Shown here piece after piece: positions 25,658 to 34,710 of a DNA stretch of 64,000 nt (positions are counted from its first letter, which is position 1; every line of letters starts with the position of its first letter). Origin of the DNA: Kitasatospora terrestris (GTDB lineage Bacteria > Actinomycetota > Actinomycetes > Streptomycetales > Streptomycetaceae). The stretch covers positions 7,006,001-7,070,000 of the forward strand of contig NZ_BAABIS010000001.1 in the NCBI RefSeq assembly GCF_039542905.1. The letters are read 5' to 3'. Both the position numbers and the translations under genes were made by a program. The notes under the pieces were generated by a model. It saw only the letters and a program-made list of their open reading frames with translations, did no database searches and was not told where the DNA came from.

Positions 25658-26650
25658 CTACCGCCGGCCGACCGCGCCGCGCGCGATGTGCGAGAGCTTG
25701 GCCACCTCGAAGGCCGCGTACGCCCCGGTGGCGAGCAGCGAGAACTTGATGCCCTCCCGCCCGTCCGGCCGGCGGTAGCCCTCGGGGACGAAGCGCCGGT
25801 AGTGCTCGGCGGCGCGGTGGAAGAACTGCGGCCGCTCGGCCCGGGGCACGCAGCCCGCCAGGTCGAAGACGAAGAGGTAGTGCCGGATCATCCGGGTGAA
25901 CAGGTGCGGGCGGGCCGGTTCCGCGTCGGCGGTGCGCTCCAGCAGGCCGAAGCTGTGCTCGTACTGGTCGAAGACGTCGAAGTGGCTGCTGCCCGGCGAG
26001 CCCACCGGGTGCAGGGTGTGGCGGCGGCGGATGGTCACGCACTCGCGGTCCAGCACCGCGATCCGCCCGGCGGCCAGCAGCGACTCGTGGACGGCGGGCA
26101 CCTCCTCGTAGTGCCCGTCCGGGAAGGCGGGGACGGCCTCGCGGCGGATCAGCCGGTCCCAGGCGAGCGGCGGGGCGCCGAGCAGCTCGGGCCGCTCCAG
26201 CGGGGCGAACACCTCCGGGCCGGCCGCGGCCAGCAGCTCGGACGCGCCGCCGGGCCAGATCCGGCCGCGGTGCTCGCGGTTGTGGCCGAACAGCAGGACG
26301 TCGAGGTCGCCGGTCTCCTCCAGCCGGTCGGCCATCGCCTGCAGCGCGTCCGGGGCGAGCAGGTGGTCGCTGTCCAGGAAGAGCACGTACCGGCCGCGGG
26401 CCTGGGCGGCGCCGGCGTTGCGGCTGCGGCCGATGCCGACGGCCGCGTTCAGGCGGAGCACGGTGACCCGGGGGTCGCGCATCTCGTACGCCTCGACCAG
26501 CCGCTCGGGGCACTCCGGGGAGCGGTCGACCACCAGGACGATCTCGAAGCCGCGGAAGGACTGGGCGAGCAGCGAGTCCAGGCATTCCTTGAGCTGCTGC
26601 TGCAGGTCGTAGGCGGGGACCACGACGGAGATCAGAGGTGAGTCGGCCAT
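25658..26650 (-). CDS. Family 2 glycosyltransferase
   Basis: 330-aa GT-A fold transferase. The ATG at 26650 gives the usual N-terminus MADSPLISVVVPAYD; a longer frame upstream lacks homology. The nucleotide-sugar site includes LVVDRSPE and the DxD-like metal motif FLDSDHLL (about residues 93-100). A C-terminal region of about 120 residues is typical of actinomycete enzymes that prime cell-wall or teichoic-acid-like polymers. There is no membrane segment, so it acts in the cytoplasm. Substrate is unknown. Confidence 0.9.
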   Translation of the reverse strand: MADSPLISVVVPAYDLQQQLKECLDSLLAQSFRGFEIVLVVDRSPECPERLVEAYEMRDPRVTVLRLNAAVGIGRSRNAGAAQARGRYVLFLDSDHLLAPDALQAMADRLEETGDLDVLLFGHNREHRGRIWPGGASELLAAAGPEVFAPLERPELLGAPPLAWDRLIRREAVPAFPDGHYEEVPAVHESLLAAGRIAVLDRECVTIRRRHTLHPVGSPGSSHFDVFDQYEHSFGLLERTADAEPARPHLFTRMIRHYLFVFDLAGCVPRAERPQFFHRAAEHYRRFVPEGYRRPDGREGIKFSLLATGAYAAFEVAKLSHIARGAVGRR

Positions 26651-26779
26651 GGCCGCAGAGGCTATGGGCGGGGACACCAGCACGCAAAGGCCGGAAGCCG
26701 CGCGAAAACGCCCAAGCCGGGACAAGATCGAGCGGACGTGTGCGGAATCTTCACTCCGCGAGCACGCCCGCTCTACAAC

Positions 26780-26801
26780 TACCGACCGGTACGGGTCGGT
26801 A
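26780..26801 (-). terminator. Terminator of the transglycosylase-like gene
   Basis: TACCGACC (26780-26787) and GGTCGGTA (26794-26801) form a hairpin with a 6-nt loop, 10 bp past the stop on the minus strand. Confidence 0.65.
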
Positions 26802-26810
26802 TTGACTGGA

Positions 26811-27614
26811 TCAGTACCAGTTGTGCGCCTGCCAGAACGACCAGGCCGCGCACGGGCTGCCGTAGGTCTCGTTCATGTACTGCAGGCCCCACTTGATCTG
26901 GGTGGCCGGGTTGTCCCGCCAGTCCGCGCCGGCCGAGGCCATCTTGGACGCCGGGAGCGCCTGGACCAGGCCGTACGCGCCCGAGGAGGGGTTGGTGGCG
27001 TGCACGTTCCAGCTGGACTCGCGCTCCACGATGTTGGAGAAGCACTGCAGCTGGGAGGCCGGGACGATCTGCGCGGCGATCTGCTGCGGGGTGCCCGAGT
27101 AGGTCGAGGTCAGCGCGGAGCGGGCCTGCGAGCGGGAGGCGGCCTCGGCGTCGGCCTTCGCCTTCGCGTCGGCGGCGGCCTTGGCGGCGGCAGCGGCCTT
27201 CGCCTGTGCGGCGGCCTTCGCCTTGGCCTCGGCGTCCGCCTTGGCCTTCGCGTCGGCGGCGGCCTTCGCGTCCGCGGCCGCCTTGGCGTCGGCAGCGGCC
27301 TTCGCGTCGGCCTCCGCCTTCGCGGACGCCTCGGCGGCGGCCTGGGCCTCCGCGGACGCCTTCGCCGAGGCCTCGGCCGAGGCCTGCGCCTCGGCGGCGG
27401 CCTGGGCCTGCGCGGCGGCCAGCTGGTCCACGTCGGGGGTGGCGGCGGCGACGGCGGTGGGCGGGGCTGCGGCCTCGGCGGTCGTGGCGTCCTGCGGCAG
27501 GGCGATGGCCAGCGTGGCGGAGCCCGCCACCGCCAGGGTGGCGACGCCGGTGATCAGCGCGTTGCGGCGGTTCTGCAGCTTCGCGCGGAGCTGGTGGGTC
27601 TTGCGGTGCTGCAT
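26811..27614 (-). CDS. Secreted lysozyme-like transglycosylase (SLT) with Ala/Lys-rich spacer
   Basis: 267 aa. ATG at 27614 with GAAGAGG upstream. A Sec signal (about residues 1-50, ending near AEAAA) precedes a low-complexity Ala/Lys/Glu/Asp region (about 68-165), likely a long helix or coiled coil. The C-terminal soluble lytic transglycosylase-like domain (about 175-267) has the catalytic Glu in NIVERESSWNV, then SSGAYGLVQALPASKM and the closing AWSFWQAHNWY. It cleaves peptidoglycan or helps cell-wall remodelling at growth or germination. Only one pair of Cys, plus one more, is visible in the domain. Confidence 0.88.
   Translation of the reverse strand: MQHRKTHQLRAKLQNRRNALITGVATLAVAGSATLAIALPQDATTAEAAAPPTAVAAATPDVDQLAAAQAQAAAEAQASAEASAKASAEAQAAAEASAKAEADAKAAADAKAAADAKAAADAKAKADAEAKAKAAAQAKAAAAAKAAADAKAKADAEAASRSQARSALTSTYSGTPQQIAAQIVPASQLQCFSNIVERESSWNVHATNPSSGAYGLVQALPASKMASAGADWRDNPATQIKWGLQYMNETYGSPCAAWSFWQAHNWY
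27130..27430 (-). repeat. Low-complexity Ala/Lys codon repeats
   Basis: Imperfect repeats of AADAKA-type codons inside the transglycosylase-like gene. Runs of ggcggccttcgcgtc-like units are visible. Length variation between strains is likely. Confidence 0.75.
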
Positions 27615-28107
27615 GGGCGGGCGACCTCTTCCGTCTCGCGGTGCCGTATCCGGGCACACGGGCATCGCGAAGCGTGTTCGGGGAACAGGCCCGCGGACCG
27701 TGTCGGACGGCCGTGCGCCCCGGCCGTACGGCGCGGGGCGGGCGGGTTGGCGCGGCGGGAGAGAGCCGCGCCGCCTTGCGACCGGGACATTCTTGGCAGA
27801 GGCCCTTATGGCGGCGCAACGGGCTCGAAAACTACTGCCGGTAGTAGGCACGGCAGTGCGCCCGTGATCGACTCGGGCGCGTCACCCCGGTTTACCCGGC
27901 CCCCGCGCCGACCAAACCCGGGATGTCCGATTGGCGCCGATTTCCCGGCTGACCTGCGGAATTCCGGGAGCGTCCGGAGCCGCCCGGCCGTCCGGCCCGG
28001 TCGTCGGCGTCCGCCGGGCGGGGGCGACGACTATGCAGGGCCGTAGTCGCGGTGGGGCGTGTGGGCGGGCTCACAGGAACCGCGGAGGACCTTCGGCGCA
28101 GCGCGAC
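27615..28107. other. Long intergenic region upstream of the SLT gene
   Basis: No credible gene. It should hold the promoter and leader of the minus-strand transglycosylase gene. A GGCGCGGC/GCCGCGCC hairpin (27749-27772) lies in the likely leader, and a near-palindrome CTACTGCCGGTAGTAG lies at 27832-27847. I looked for a c-di-AMP (ydaO) riboswitch, which controls several streptomycete wall hydrolases, and could not match its core. Confidence 0.5.
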
Positions 28108-28135
28108 CGTGCGGTCACCCGGGGGTGACCGCACG
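28108..28135 (-). terminator. Terminator of the pectate lyase gene
   Basis: Perfect 13-bp inverted repeat CGTGCGGTCACCC (28108-28120) and GGGTGACCGCACG (28123-28135), about 33 bp past the stop of the pectate lyase gene. Confidence 0.85.
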
Positions 28136-28167
28136 GCGGTGACCGGCGGGGGAGGGCCCCGCAGGGG

Positions 28168-29502
28168 TCAGAGGTGGCCGATGCCGGCGTGGTGGCCGAC
28201 CAGGTGCGGCAGCTTGTCCGCGCGGTCGACCCGCAGGCGCAGGGTCGGCGTCCAGGTGCTCTCGGCGGCGAGCGGCGTGGCCGGGTGCGCCTCGTTGAAG
28301 GCGGCCGCCAGGTCGACCGGCGCGCCGTTGACCAGGTTGCCGGTCGCGCTCAGCCCGGTGCCGCCCCAGTTGTAGAGGACCTTCCCGGCCGGGGCGTTCG
28401 CCGGCAGCTCGAAGTAGTTCGCCTCCGCGACGATCTGCGAGGACTTGCCGACGCCGATGCTGTACTCGTACTCCTCCGCGCCGACCGCGTAGTAGTTGTT
28501 GAAGACGTCCACCTGCCCGAACCGCACCCGCGGGGCCCGCTGCACGGTGTTGGACCACAGGTTGTGGTGGAAGGTCACTCGCAGGTGCCCCGGGTCGACC
28601 TTGGACGTGTTGCTGCTGCCCACCAGGTTGGTCTTGTCGTGGTCCTCGAAGGCGTTCCACGAGGCGGTGACGTAGTCCGAGCCGTTGGTGACGTCCAGCT
28701 GGCCGTCGTGCACCTGGTACGGCCGCCCGAAGTACTGCGGCTGCGCCGCGTCGGGGTTGCGGCCGTCGGTGAAGGTGTTGTGGTCCGCCCAGACGTGGGT
28801 GGCGTTGTAGAGGGTCACCGAGTCGTACTCGGAGTTCCAGTTGCCGGTCGCGCCGTCCTTCGGGTCCCAGGACGGGAAGCAGTCCGCGGCGTCCTCGAAC
28901 GTGGTGTTGCGGATGATCACATTGTCGACGTTCTTCACCACGAACCCGCCGCCGAGGATCCGCGCGGTGTGCCGCAGCCCGACGATCGTGGTGTTCGCGC
29001 CGACGTTGATCTGGATCTGCCGGGCCTGCGCCTTCTGCGCCGCGTCCCGGGCGTCCTCCAGCGGCCCGCTGGGCTCGGTGGCCGTCCCCCAGGTCGCCGG
29101 GTCGTACGCCGCCAGGTAGGCGGGGAGCGAGTAGCCCGTGCCCGCGGCGTAGTCGGCGCAGGTGAGCGGGCGGCCGGCGTCGTCGGTGTTCAGGTCGATC
29201 GTCCCGGCCAAGTAGATGATCTTGGGGGTGGCGTTGCCCGCGTTGGTGGCGTTGTCGCCGCCCAGCGCCGCCACCAGCTCGGCCCGGTCGTGCACCAGGA
29301 ACGCGTGCCCGGCGTCCGCCGCGCCGCCGCCCGTCGTGCCGGTGGTCGCCGAACCCCAGCCGTCGGACGCCGCCAGGGCCGCCCGGCCGATCCCCTCCCA
29401 GTGCGGAGTGACCGTGGACGCGGCGGACGCGGTGCCGGGGAACGCGATCGCCGCGGCGAGCAGCGACGCCGTGCCGAGGAGGAGCGAGCGGGGAATACGC
29501 AT
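28168..29502 (-). CDS. Secreted pectate lyase, PL1
   Basis: Calcium-dependent polysaccharide lyase acting on polygalacturonate by beta-elimination, 444 aa. The signal peptide runs to about residue 27 (TASAAS). The parallel beta-helix shows the family landmarks: IINVGANTTIVGL-type strand, FEDAADCFPSWDPKDGATGNWNSEYDSV with the Ca-binding acids, ATHVWADHNTF and the catalytic-Arg region HNLWSNTVQRAPRVRFG. It stands alone with its own promoter, two operator-like dyads and a terminator. Confidence 0.94.
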   Translation of the reverse strand: MRIPRSLLLGTASLLAAAIAFPGTASAASTVTPHWEGIGRAALAASDGWGSATTGTTGGGAADAGHAFLVHDRAELVAALGGDNATNAGNATPKIIYLAGTIDLNTDDAGRPLTCADYAAGTGYSLPAYLAAYDPATWGTATEPSGPLEDARDAAQKAQARQIQINVGANTTIVGLRHTARILGGGFVVKNVDNVIIRNTTFEDAADCFPSWDPKDGATGNWNSEYDSVTLYNATHVWADHNTFTDGRNPDAAQPQYFGRPYQVHDGQLDVTNGSDYVTASWNAFEDHDKTNLVGSSNTSKVDPGHLRVTFHHNLWSNTVQRAPRVRFGQVDVFNNYYAVGAEEYEYSIGVGKSSQIVAEANYFELPANAPAGKVLYNWGGTGLSATGNLVNGAPVDLAAAFNEAHPATPLAAESTWTPTLRLRVDRADKLPHLVGHHAGIGHL

Positions 29503-29520
29503 GGAAGTCCCTCGAGTGGA

Positions 29521-29537
29521 TGTTCACGTGTATGAAC
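29521..29537. promoter_or_regulatory. Pectate lyase operator-like dyad 1
   Basis: TGTTCACGTGTATGAAC (GTTCA/TGAAC arms) lies in the leader of the pectate lyase gene. 13 of its 17 positions match dyad 2 at 29613-29629. Confidence 0.5.
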
Positions 29538-29558
29538 GGTGGACTTGTCTGTGGGCCG

Positions 29559-29588
29559 AAGGTAGGGGCGATTCTGAGGGGCGGTCAA
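29559..29588 (-). promoter_or_regulatory. Predicted pectate lyase promoter
   Basis: On the minus strand, TTGACC (-35, 29583-29588) and TACCTT (-10, 29559-29564) are separated by 18 bp. The start site would be near 29551, giving a leader of about 50 nt. Confidence 0.45.
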
Positions 29589-29612
29589 GAGGTGCGACTG
29601 CACATGTGTTTG

Positions 29613-29630
29613 GTGTTCACGGATGTGAAA
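29613..29630. promoter_or_regulatory. Pectate lyase operator-like dyad 2
   Basis: TGTTCACGGATGTGAAAA (TTCAC/GTGAA arms) lies 25 bp upstream of the predicted -35. With dyad 1 it brackets the promoter, which suits looping repression or activation by a pectin-sensing regulator. Confidence 0.5.
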
Positions 29631-29671
29631 ACCTGTCGGGCTGGAGGCGGACGCCCTGAAGGACGGCGGAC

Positions 29672-31309
29672 ATGCGGACGAACCAGGCCCTGATCGGCGC
29701 CCTGACCAGCGACGACCCCGACCGGGCCGGCCGAGCCCTCACCCGGCTCGCCCGGCACCCGCGCGAACTCGCCGCCCTGGACGACCGGATCCGCCGGGTC
29801 CACCGCTGGGACGCCCGCGCCTTCCCGCAGCTCACCGCCGCCGAGACCGCCGTCCGGGGAGGCCGCGCCGACCGGGCCGCCCTCGCCCTCGCCGCCTCCC
29901 ACGCCAACGGCTGGGTCCGGGAGCTGGCTGTGCGGCAGATCATCGCCTCGCCCGACCCCGAGCTCACCCCCTGGCTCGTCCTGCGCACCGCCGACTGGGT
30001 CGAACCCGTCCGCGACCTCGCCCGCACCGGTCTGCTCCGCCTCCTCGACCGTGCCCCCGCCACGTACGGGCCCGCCGCCGCACCCACCGCCCTGCTGCTC
30101 ACCGCGCGCAATCGCGGCAGCTTCCCCCGCCGGCAACTCGTTGCCGCCCTCGCCGAGCCACCCGGCCGCAACGAACCCGACCTGCTCGCCCTGCTCCTCG
30201 CCTCACCGGTCGCCGCCGTCCGGCAGTTCGCGCTCCGCGAAGGCGGACGGCGGCTCGGCCCGCGCGACCTGCTCGCCCTCGCCGAACACGGTGCCGACCC
30301 CGGCCTGCGGGCCGCCGCCGCCGAATCGACCGCCAAGGCCGCTGTTTGGTCCGGACAGCCCGACCCGTTGCGCCGGCTCGCCCGCTCCCCGCACGGCTAC
30401 GTCCGCGCCGCCGCCCTCACCGGCCTCGCCCGGCTCGGACACCTGGACGACGTCACCCGGCACCTGGACGACCCCGACGCGCTGGTCCGGGCCCGGGCCC
30501 GCGACGCCGCGCGCCGCAGCGGAGCCGAACCGCTCGGCTTCTACCGCGCGCGCGTCGCCGAACTGGCGGCGGCAGGCGAGGCCCTTCGCCCGGCGAGCGC
30601 GCCCGACGGGAGCGGGGCCGTGACGGGCGCCGTGACGGACAGCGCCCGCGGCGGCGCCCGGGACATCTGGGACATGACGGATGTCCCGGGCGCGGCCGGG
30701 GCCTCGGCGCGGGCCGGCGGCGCGGTCGCGGGCGGGGGCGGTGGCGGGCCGGCGGTGCTCGCTGTGATCGACGGGCTGGCCGAAACCGGCGGGCGCGGTG
30801 ACATCCCGCTGCTGACGGGCCTGCTGGCGCATCCGGCGGACGCCGTTCGGGCCCGGGCGCTGCGCGGGCTGCGGCAACTCGCCGGCACCGAAGCGCCCGT
30901 GGCGCCCGTCCTGCCGCTGCTGCGGGACCGTTCACCGCGCGTGGTCCGGGCCGCCGCGGACCTGCTGCGACCCCTCGCAGCCGGCCTTCCGGACGGATAC
31001 GCCCGCGCCCTGCTCGACGACGAGGACCGGGCGGTCGTCCGTCGGGCCGGCTACCACCTGCTCCACGAACCCGACCCGGTCGCCCGGCTGCTGGTGCAGC
31101 TGCGGGTCGCCGCCGACCCCGACCCGCGCCTCGCCGCCCGAGCCGCCGCCGACGCCGTTGGCCTCGTCCGCCGGGCCGCGGCCAGTTGCCGACTCCGCCC
31201 CGACCCCGCCACCCGCGCCGAACTCCTCGCCCTCGCCGCCGCCCTCACCGACCGCCTCGGCCCCGATCACCTGGACCTCCTCCACCGCGCGACCGCCGAC
31301 CACGCATAG
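29672..31309 (+). CDS. HEAT-repeat protein
   Basis: 545-aa soluble protein built of two-helix HEAT/ARM-type repeats. Repeating units such as DPDRAGRALTRLARHP, SPVAAVRQFALREGG, SPHGYVRAAALTGLARLG and HPADAVRARALRGLRQLAG are spaced about 30 residues apart. A Gly/Ala-rich low-complexity stretch (about residues 310-360) splits the array in two. It has no signal peptide or membrane segment. It is probably a scaffold or binding protein; partner unknown. Similar repeat content recurs in the protein at 47217-48650. Confidence 0.82.
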   Translation: MRTNQALIGALTSDDPDRAGRALTRLARHPRELAALDDRIRRVHRWDARAFPQLTAAETAVRGGRADRAALALAASHANGWVRELAVRQIIASPDPELTPWLVLRTADWVEPVRDLARTGLLRLLDRAPATYGPAAAPTALLLTARNRGSFPRRQLVAALAEPPGRNEPDLLALLLASPVAAVRQFALREGGRRLGPRDLLALAEHGADPGLRAAAAESTAKAAVWSGQPDPLRRLARSPHGYVRAAALTGLARLGHLDDVTRHLDDPDALVRARARDAARRSGAEPLGFYRARVAELAAAGEALRPASAPDGSGAVTGAVTDSARGGARDIWDMTDVPGAAGASARAGGAVAGGGGGGPAVLAVIDGLAETGGRGDIPLLTGLLAHPADAVRARALRGLRQLAGTEAPVAPVLPLLRDRSPRVVRAAADLLRPLAAGLPDGYARALLDDEDRAVVRRAGYHLLHEPDPVARLLVQLRVAADPDPRLAARAAADAVGLVRRAAASCRLRPDPATRAELLALAAALTDRLGPDHLDLLHRATADHA

Positions 31310-31347
31310 GCGCGAGACCCGGACGGGAACCCTCGCCCGCCGACGCG

Positions 31348-31366
31348 GCCGCCGGTTACCGGCGGC
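31348..31366. terminator. Short hairpin between HEAT and regulator genes
   Basis: GCCGCCGGT (31348-31356) and ACCGGCGGC (31358-31366) form a near-continuous palindrome between convergent genes. It could serve either one as terminator. Confidence 0.5.
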
Positions 31367-31536
31367 GTACCGGCGCGCCACCTCGCCCTTGCCCGCGCGG
31401 GTGACCGACCGGCTCGTCCCCTTCCCCCGGGCGACCGTCCGAGGCGCGAGGGCGCGCGGCCCGAGCGGCAACTCGCCGCACTCGGCGGCGCGGCTCCTCC
31501 GCCGTCGGCGGCGCGTGGGTGCGAGGCCCGGGCCGG

Positions 31537-32541
31537 TCAGGTGGAAGTCCGGTCGTCCCGGGAGAGGAGGGCTTCGCCGAGCGGGGTGAGGGTGTGCTGG
31601 ATCCGGCGCCCGAGGCGGTGGCTGTGGAGCAGCCCGGCGTCGCGGAGCACGGTGGCGTGCTGGCTGGCACCGCCGGCCGAGATACCGAGGCGGCGGGCGA
31701 GGTCGCCGGTGGTGGTGCCGCCGTCGGCGGTGCGCAGGACGGCGGCCCGGGTGGTGCCGATCAGGGCGTCGAGCGCCCGGCCGCCCGGTGCGTCGGCGGT
31801 GAGGACGCGCGCCGCCGCCAGGGTGTCGCGCAGGACGGGGTAGACGAGCAGCAACTGCTCGTCCTCGTGCAGGGGCAGGTAGAGGTGGATCGAGCGGGCG
31901 AGCGCCGAGGGTGCGAGCAGCAGGCCCTGCCCGCACAGGTGGATGTCGGTCCGGCCGGGGGTGTGCGGGCGGTAGTCCACTTCGAGGACGGGCGGGCGCC
32001 AGCGGACGCCGGGGTGGAGCGAGCCGAGCAGCGCGTCCGTGCCGCCGGTGACCATCTCGGTGGCCTTGGCGGCCCGTTCGGCGGTCAGCACCCGCTCGAT
32101 CCGGTCCCAGTGCGGTGCCACGGACACCCGGTGGGCGGTCCGGAACGCCGCCGTCAGGCTCGCCGTGGCCTGTGCCTCGCCCCGCGCGGCGCCCGCGACG
32201 AAGCGGGGGATCCTGGCCCGCAGTCCGTCCGGCGCGTCGGCGATCTCGGCGGCGATCAGCCCGCGGCGGGCGGTCAGCCGGTCGAGGCCGTCGTCGAGCC
32301 GGTCCGCCGGCCCGGCGACGGTGAGCAGGTCGAGCGGTCCGGCGGGGTGGGCGATGCCGACGGCCAGCTCCCGGGCCTCGCCGTGCAGTTGGCTGCGCAC
32401 GCGCCGGCGCCAGCCGCCGAGGAGGTCGTCCTCGCCGCGGTGCTGGGCGGTGCTCAGGGCGAGTTGGGTCTCGGCGAGCGGCCCGAGCAGGGTGAGCCGG
32501 GTGCGTCCGATGTCCGCCGCGGTGAGGTGGAGCCGGAGCAC
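31537..32541 (-). CDS. ArsR-like winged-helix transcriptional regulator
   Basis: 334 aa. The long N-terminal part (about 1-245) is a DUF5937-like ligand or partner region. A C-terminal winged helix (about 250-325) follows: TTRAAVLRTADGGTTTGDLARRLGISAGGASQHATVLRDAGLL with LGRRIQHTLTPLGEAL as the wing. This layout is common in streptomycete ArsR-family regulators that do not sense metals; no Cys-based metal site is seen. GTG start supported by GGGAGG 6 nt upstream. Target unknown. Confidence 0.85.
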   Translation of the reverse strand: MLRLHLTAADIGRTRLTLLGPLAETQLALSTAQHRGEDDLLGGWRRRVRSQLHGEARELAVGIAHPAGPLDLLTVAGPADRLDDGLDRLTARRGLIAAEIADAPDGLRARIPRFVAGAARGEAQATASLTAAFRTAHRVSVAPHWDRIERVLTAERAAKATEMVTGGTDALLGSLHPGVRWRPPVLEVDYRPHTPGRTDIHLCGQGLLLAPSALARSIHLYLPLHEDEQLLLVYPVLRDTLAAARVLTADAPGGRALDALIGTTRAAVLRTADGGTTTGDLARRLGISAGGASQHATVLRDAGLLHSHRLGRRIQHTLTPLGEALLSRDDRTST

Positions 32542-32742
32542 GTCGTCCTCCCGAACGTCCCGACGGGCCGAGACCTTCGGTCCCGGGCCCGAGGCTAGTC
32601 GGTGCGGGAACCGTCGTCCGGGGATCCGCCCGATGTCGCCTCCGCCACCGGCGCCCCGGGCTCACCGGCCCGAGCCGGCGGGGCTACGCTCCATCCGGTC
32701 CCGCGCATGATCGACAACGCGGGCGGACGCTCAGGAGCTCGG

Positions 32743-33339
32743 GTGAGTACGGAAGCAGTCGGCGAGGCGGCGCGTCAGGACGTCACGGTCGGGGAGCAGC
32801 CGGTCGTGGAGAAGCCGGTCGTGGACCCGGGGCCCGCGGCCGTCGCCGCGCAGGCGGTGATCGCGGCGTACACGGTCGCCCAGCTCGCGGTGGGACTGGC
32901 GGGCGGGACGCGGTCCGGGTTCTTCGCGGCGTACGTGCCGGTCGGCCTGGTGCTGATGGTGGGGAGCGTCGTGCTCTTCCTCCGCTGGTTCAGCCGCTGC
33001 CGCCACAACGCCCGGGCCTTCGACCCGGCCGGGCACCGGTTCGGGCCGGGGCTCGCGGTCGGCGGCTGGTTCGTCCCGCTGGCGAACTTCTGGATCCCGT
33101 ACCGCGTCACGCTCGACATCTGGCGGGCGAGCGGACCGCGCGGCGGCGAGTGGCTGCTCAACGCCTGGTGGGCCGCCTGGCTGGCGAAGACCCTCGGCGC
33201 GGCCGTCCTCATGCAGACCCAGGCCCACCCGGACGGTTACTCCGCCTTCGACCAGATCACCGGTGCGGTCGCCGGCGTCCTGGCCGTCCTGGTGATCCGC
33301 GCCCTGACCGCCCGGCAGCGCGCGAGGCTCGCCGCCTGA
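32743..33339 (+). CDS. DUF4328 membrane protein
   Basis: 198-aa membrane protein with the DUF4328 pattern: LRWFSRCRHNARAFDPAGHRF after the second membrane segment, then GGWFVPLANFWIPYRVTLDIWRAS and LLNAWWAAWLAK. About four transmembrane helices. The GTG at 32743 is favoured by AGGAG 5 nt upstream; an ATG at 32707 would add 12 residues. Function of the family is unknown. Confidence 0.82.
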   Translation: MSTEAVGEAARQDVTVGEQPVVEKPVVDPGPAAVAAQAVIAAYTVAQLAVGLAGGTRSGFFAAYVPVGLVLMVGSVVLFLRWFSRCRHNARAFDPAGHRFGPGLAVGGWFVPLANFWIPYRVTLDIWRASGPRGGEWLLNAWWAAWLAKTLGAAVLMQTQAHPDGYSAFDQITGAVAGVLAVLVIRALTARQRARLAA

Positions 33340-33402
33340 CGCCCGCCGGCCCGGTCAGGGGCGGTGGCGGTGCGGGGGGCGGGGGCGCCGATACTGGCTG
33401 GC

Positions 33403-34683
33403 ATGGTGATCGTGGTGGTGTTGGTGGTCGCCCTCGTGCTGATCGGTGCGGGGCAGTGGTACCTGTGGCGGCGGCTGGTGCGGGACGTGTCGCGTCCGGG
33501 CGGCCGGTGGCGGCGGGCGGGCACGGTGCTGGCGGTGGTGCTCCCGGTGCTGTCGTTCGGGGCGCTGCTCGGTGGGCGGGTGCTGCCGATGGCGGCCGAG
33601 CGGTGGCTGGCGTGGCCCGGGTACCTGTGGCTGCCGGTGATGCTGTACCTGGTGCTGGCGCTCGCCGTCGGCGAGCTGGTCCGGCCGGTGCTGCTGCGGT
33701 GGCCCCGGCGGCGGGCGGCCGAGCCGGCGGCGGTTGCGGTGCCGGTGGCGGCGAGCGCGGGGAGCGGTCCGGCTGACCCGGCGGACCCCACGGGCGCGGC
33801 GGAGACGACGGCGGGGACGACGGCGGGGGAGCCCGAGCGCGGACGGGAGCCGGTCGACGCGTCGCGGCGGCTGTTCGTGTCGCGGGCGGTCGCCGTCGCG
33901 GCGGGCGGCGTCGCGGCGGGCGTGGTGGGCAACGGCGCGTACGGGGTGCTGCGCGGGCCGCGGGTGAAGCAGGTGACGGTGCCGCTGGCGAAGCTGCCGC
34001 GGGCCGCGCACGGCTACCGGATCGCGGTGGTCAGCGACATCCACCTCGGGCCGATCCTGGGTCGGGGGCACACCCGCCGGATCGTCGACACCATCAACGC
34101 GACCCAGCCGGACCTGATCGCCGTCGTCGGTGACCTGGTCGACGGCAGCGTGCCCGACCTCGGTCCGGCCGCCCGGCCGCTGGCGGACCTGCGGGCCCGG
34201 GACGGCGCGTTCTTCGTCACCGGCAACCACGAGTACTTCTCCGGTGCGGCGCCGTGGGTGGAGTTCGTCCGGGAGCTGGGCGTGCACCCGCTGGAGAACG
34301 ACCGCACCGAGCTGCCGTACTTCGACCTGGCCGGGGTGAACGACATCGCCGGCACGGCGGAGGGCCACGGCCCGGACTACGCCAGGGCGTTGGGCGACCG
34401 CGACCGGGCCCGTGCGTCGGTGCTGCTCGCGCACCAGCCGGTCACCATCCACGACACCGTCAAGTGGGGCGTGGACCTGCAGCTCTCCGGCCACACCCAC
34501 GGCGGGCAGCTGTGGCCGGGCAACTACCTGGCGGAGCTGGCGAATCCGACGGTCGCCGGGCTGGAGCGGTACGGCGACACGCAGCTGTACGTGACGCGGG
34601 GCGCGGGTGCGTGGGGGCCGCCGGTGCGGGTCGGTGCGCCGTCGGACATCACGGTCATCACGCTGGCGTCGAAGGCCGCCTGA
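33403..34683 (+). CDS. Membrane-anchored metallophosphoesterase
   Basis: 426 aa. N-terminal transmembrane helices (about residues 1-22, 38-60, 72-95) and an Ala/Pro-rich linker are followed by a further helix (RLFVSRAVAVAAGGVAAGVVG) and a calcineurin-like phosphoesterase domain. The metal ligands are in VVSDIHLGP, VGDLVDG, TGNHEY, LLAHQP and LSGHTHGGQ. This is the YkuE/UDP-2,3-diacylglucosamine-pyrophosphatase-like branch. Substrate is unknown, probably a phosphodiester at the membrane. Confidence 0.93.
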   Translation: MVIVVVLVVALVLIGAGQWYLWRRLVRDVSRPGGRWRRAGTVLAVVLPVLSFGALLGGRVLPMAAERWLAWPGYLWLPVMLYLVLALAVGELVRPVLLRWPRRRAAEPAAVAVPVAASAGSGPADPADPTGAAETTAGTTAGEPERGREPVDASRRLFVSRAVAVAAGGVAAGVVGNGAYGVLRGPRVKQVTVPLAKLPRAAHGYRIAVVSDIHLGPILGRGHTRRIVDTINATQPDLIAVVGDLVDGSVPDLGPAARPLADLRARDGAFFVTGNHEYFSGAAPWVEFVRELGVHPLENDRTELPYFDLAGVNDIAGTAEGHGPDYARALGDRDRARASVLLAHQPVTIHDTVKWGVDLQLSGHTHGGQLWPGNYLAELANPTVAGLERYGDTQLYVTRGAGAWGPPVRVGAPSDITVITLASKAA

Positions 34684-34710
34684 GGCCCTGAGGTCCTGAG
34701 GCCCTGAGGG

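Noticed and set aside
27615..27900. c-di-AMP (ydaO) riboswitch before the SLT gene
   Set aside because: Expected for some streptomycete wall hydrolases, but I could not align the conserved core segments; only a simple hairpin is visible.
30600..30780. Gly/Ala-rich interval in the HEAT protein as a frameshift
   Set aside because: The frame stays open and HEAT-like repeats resume after it, so it is read as a low-complexity linker.
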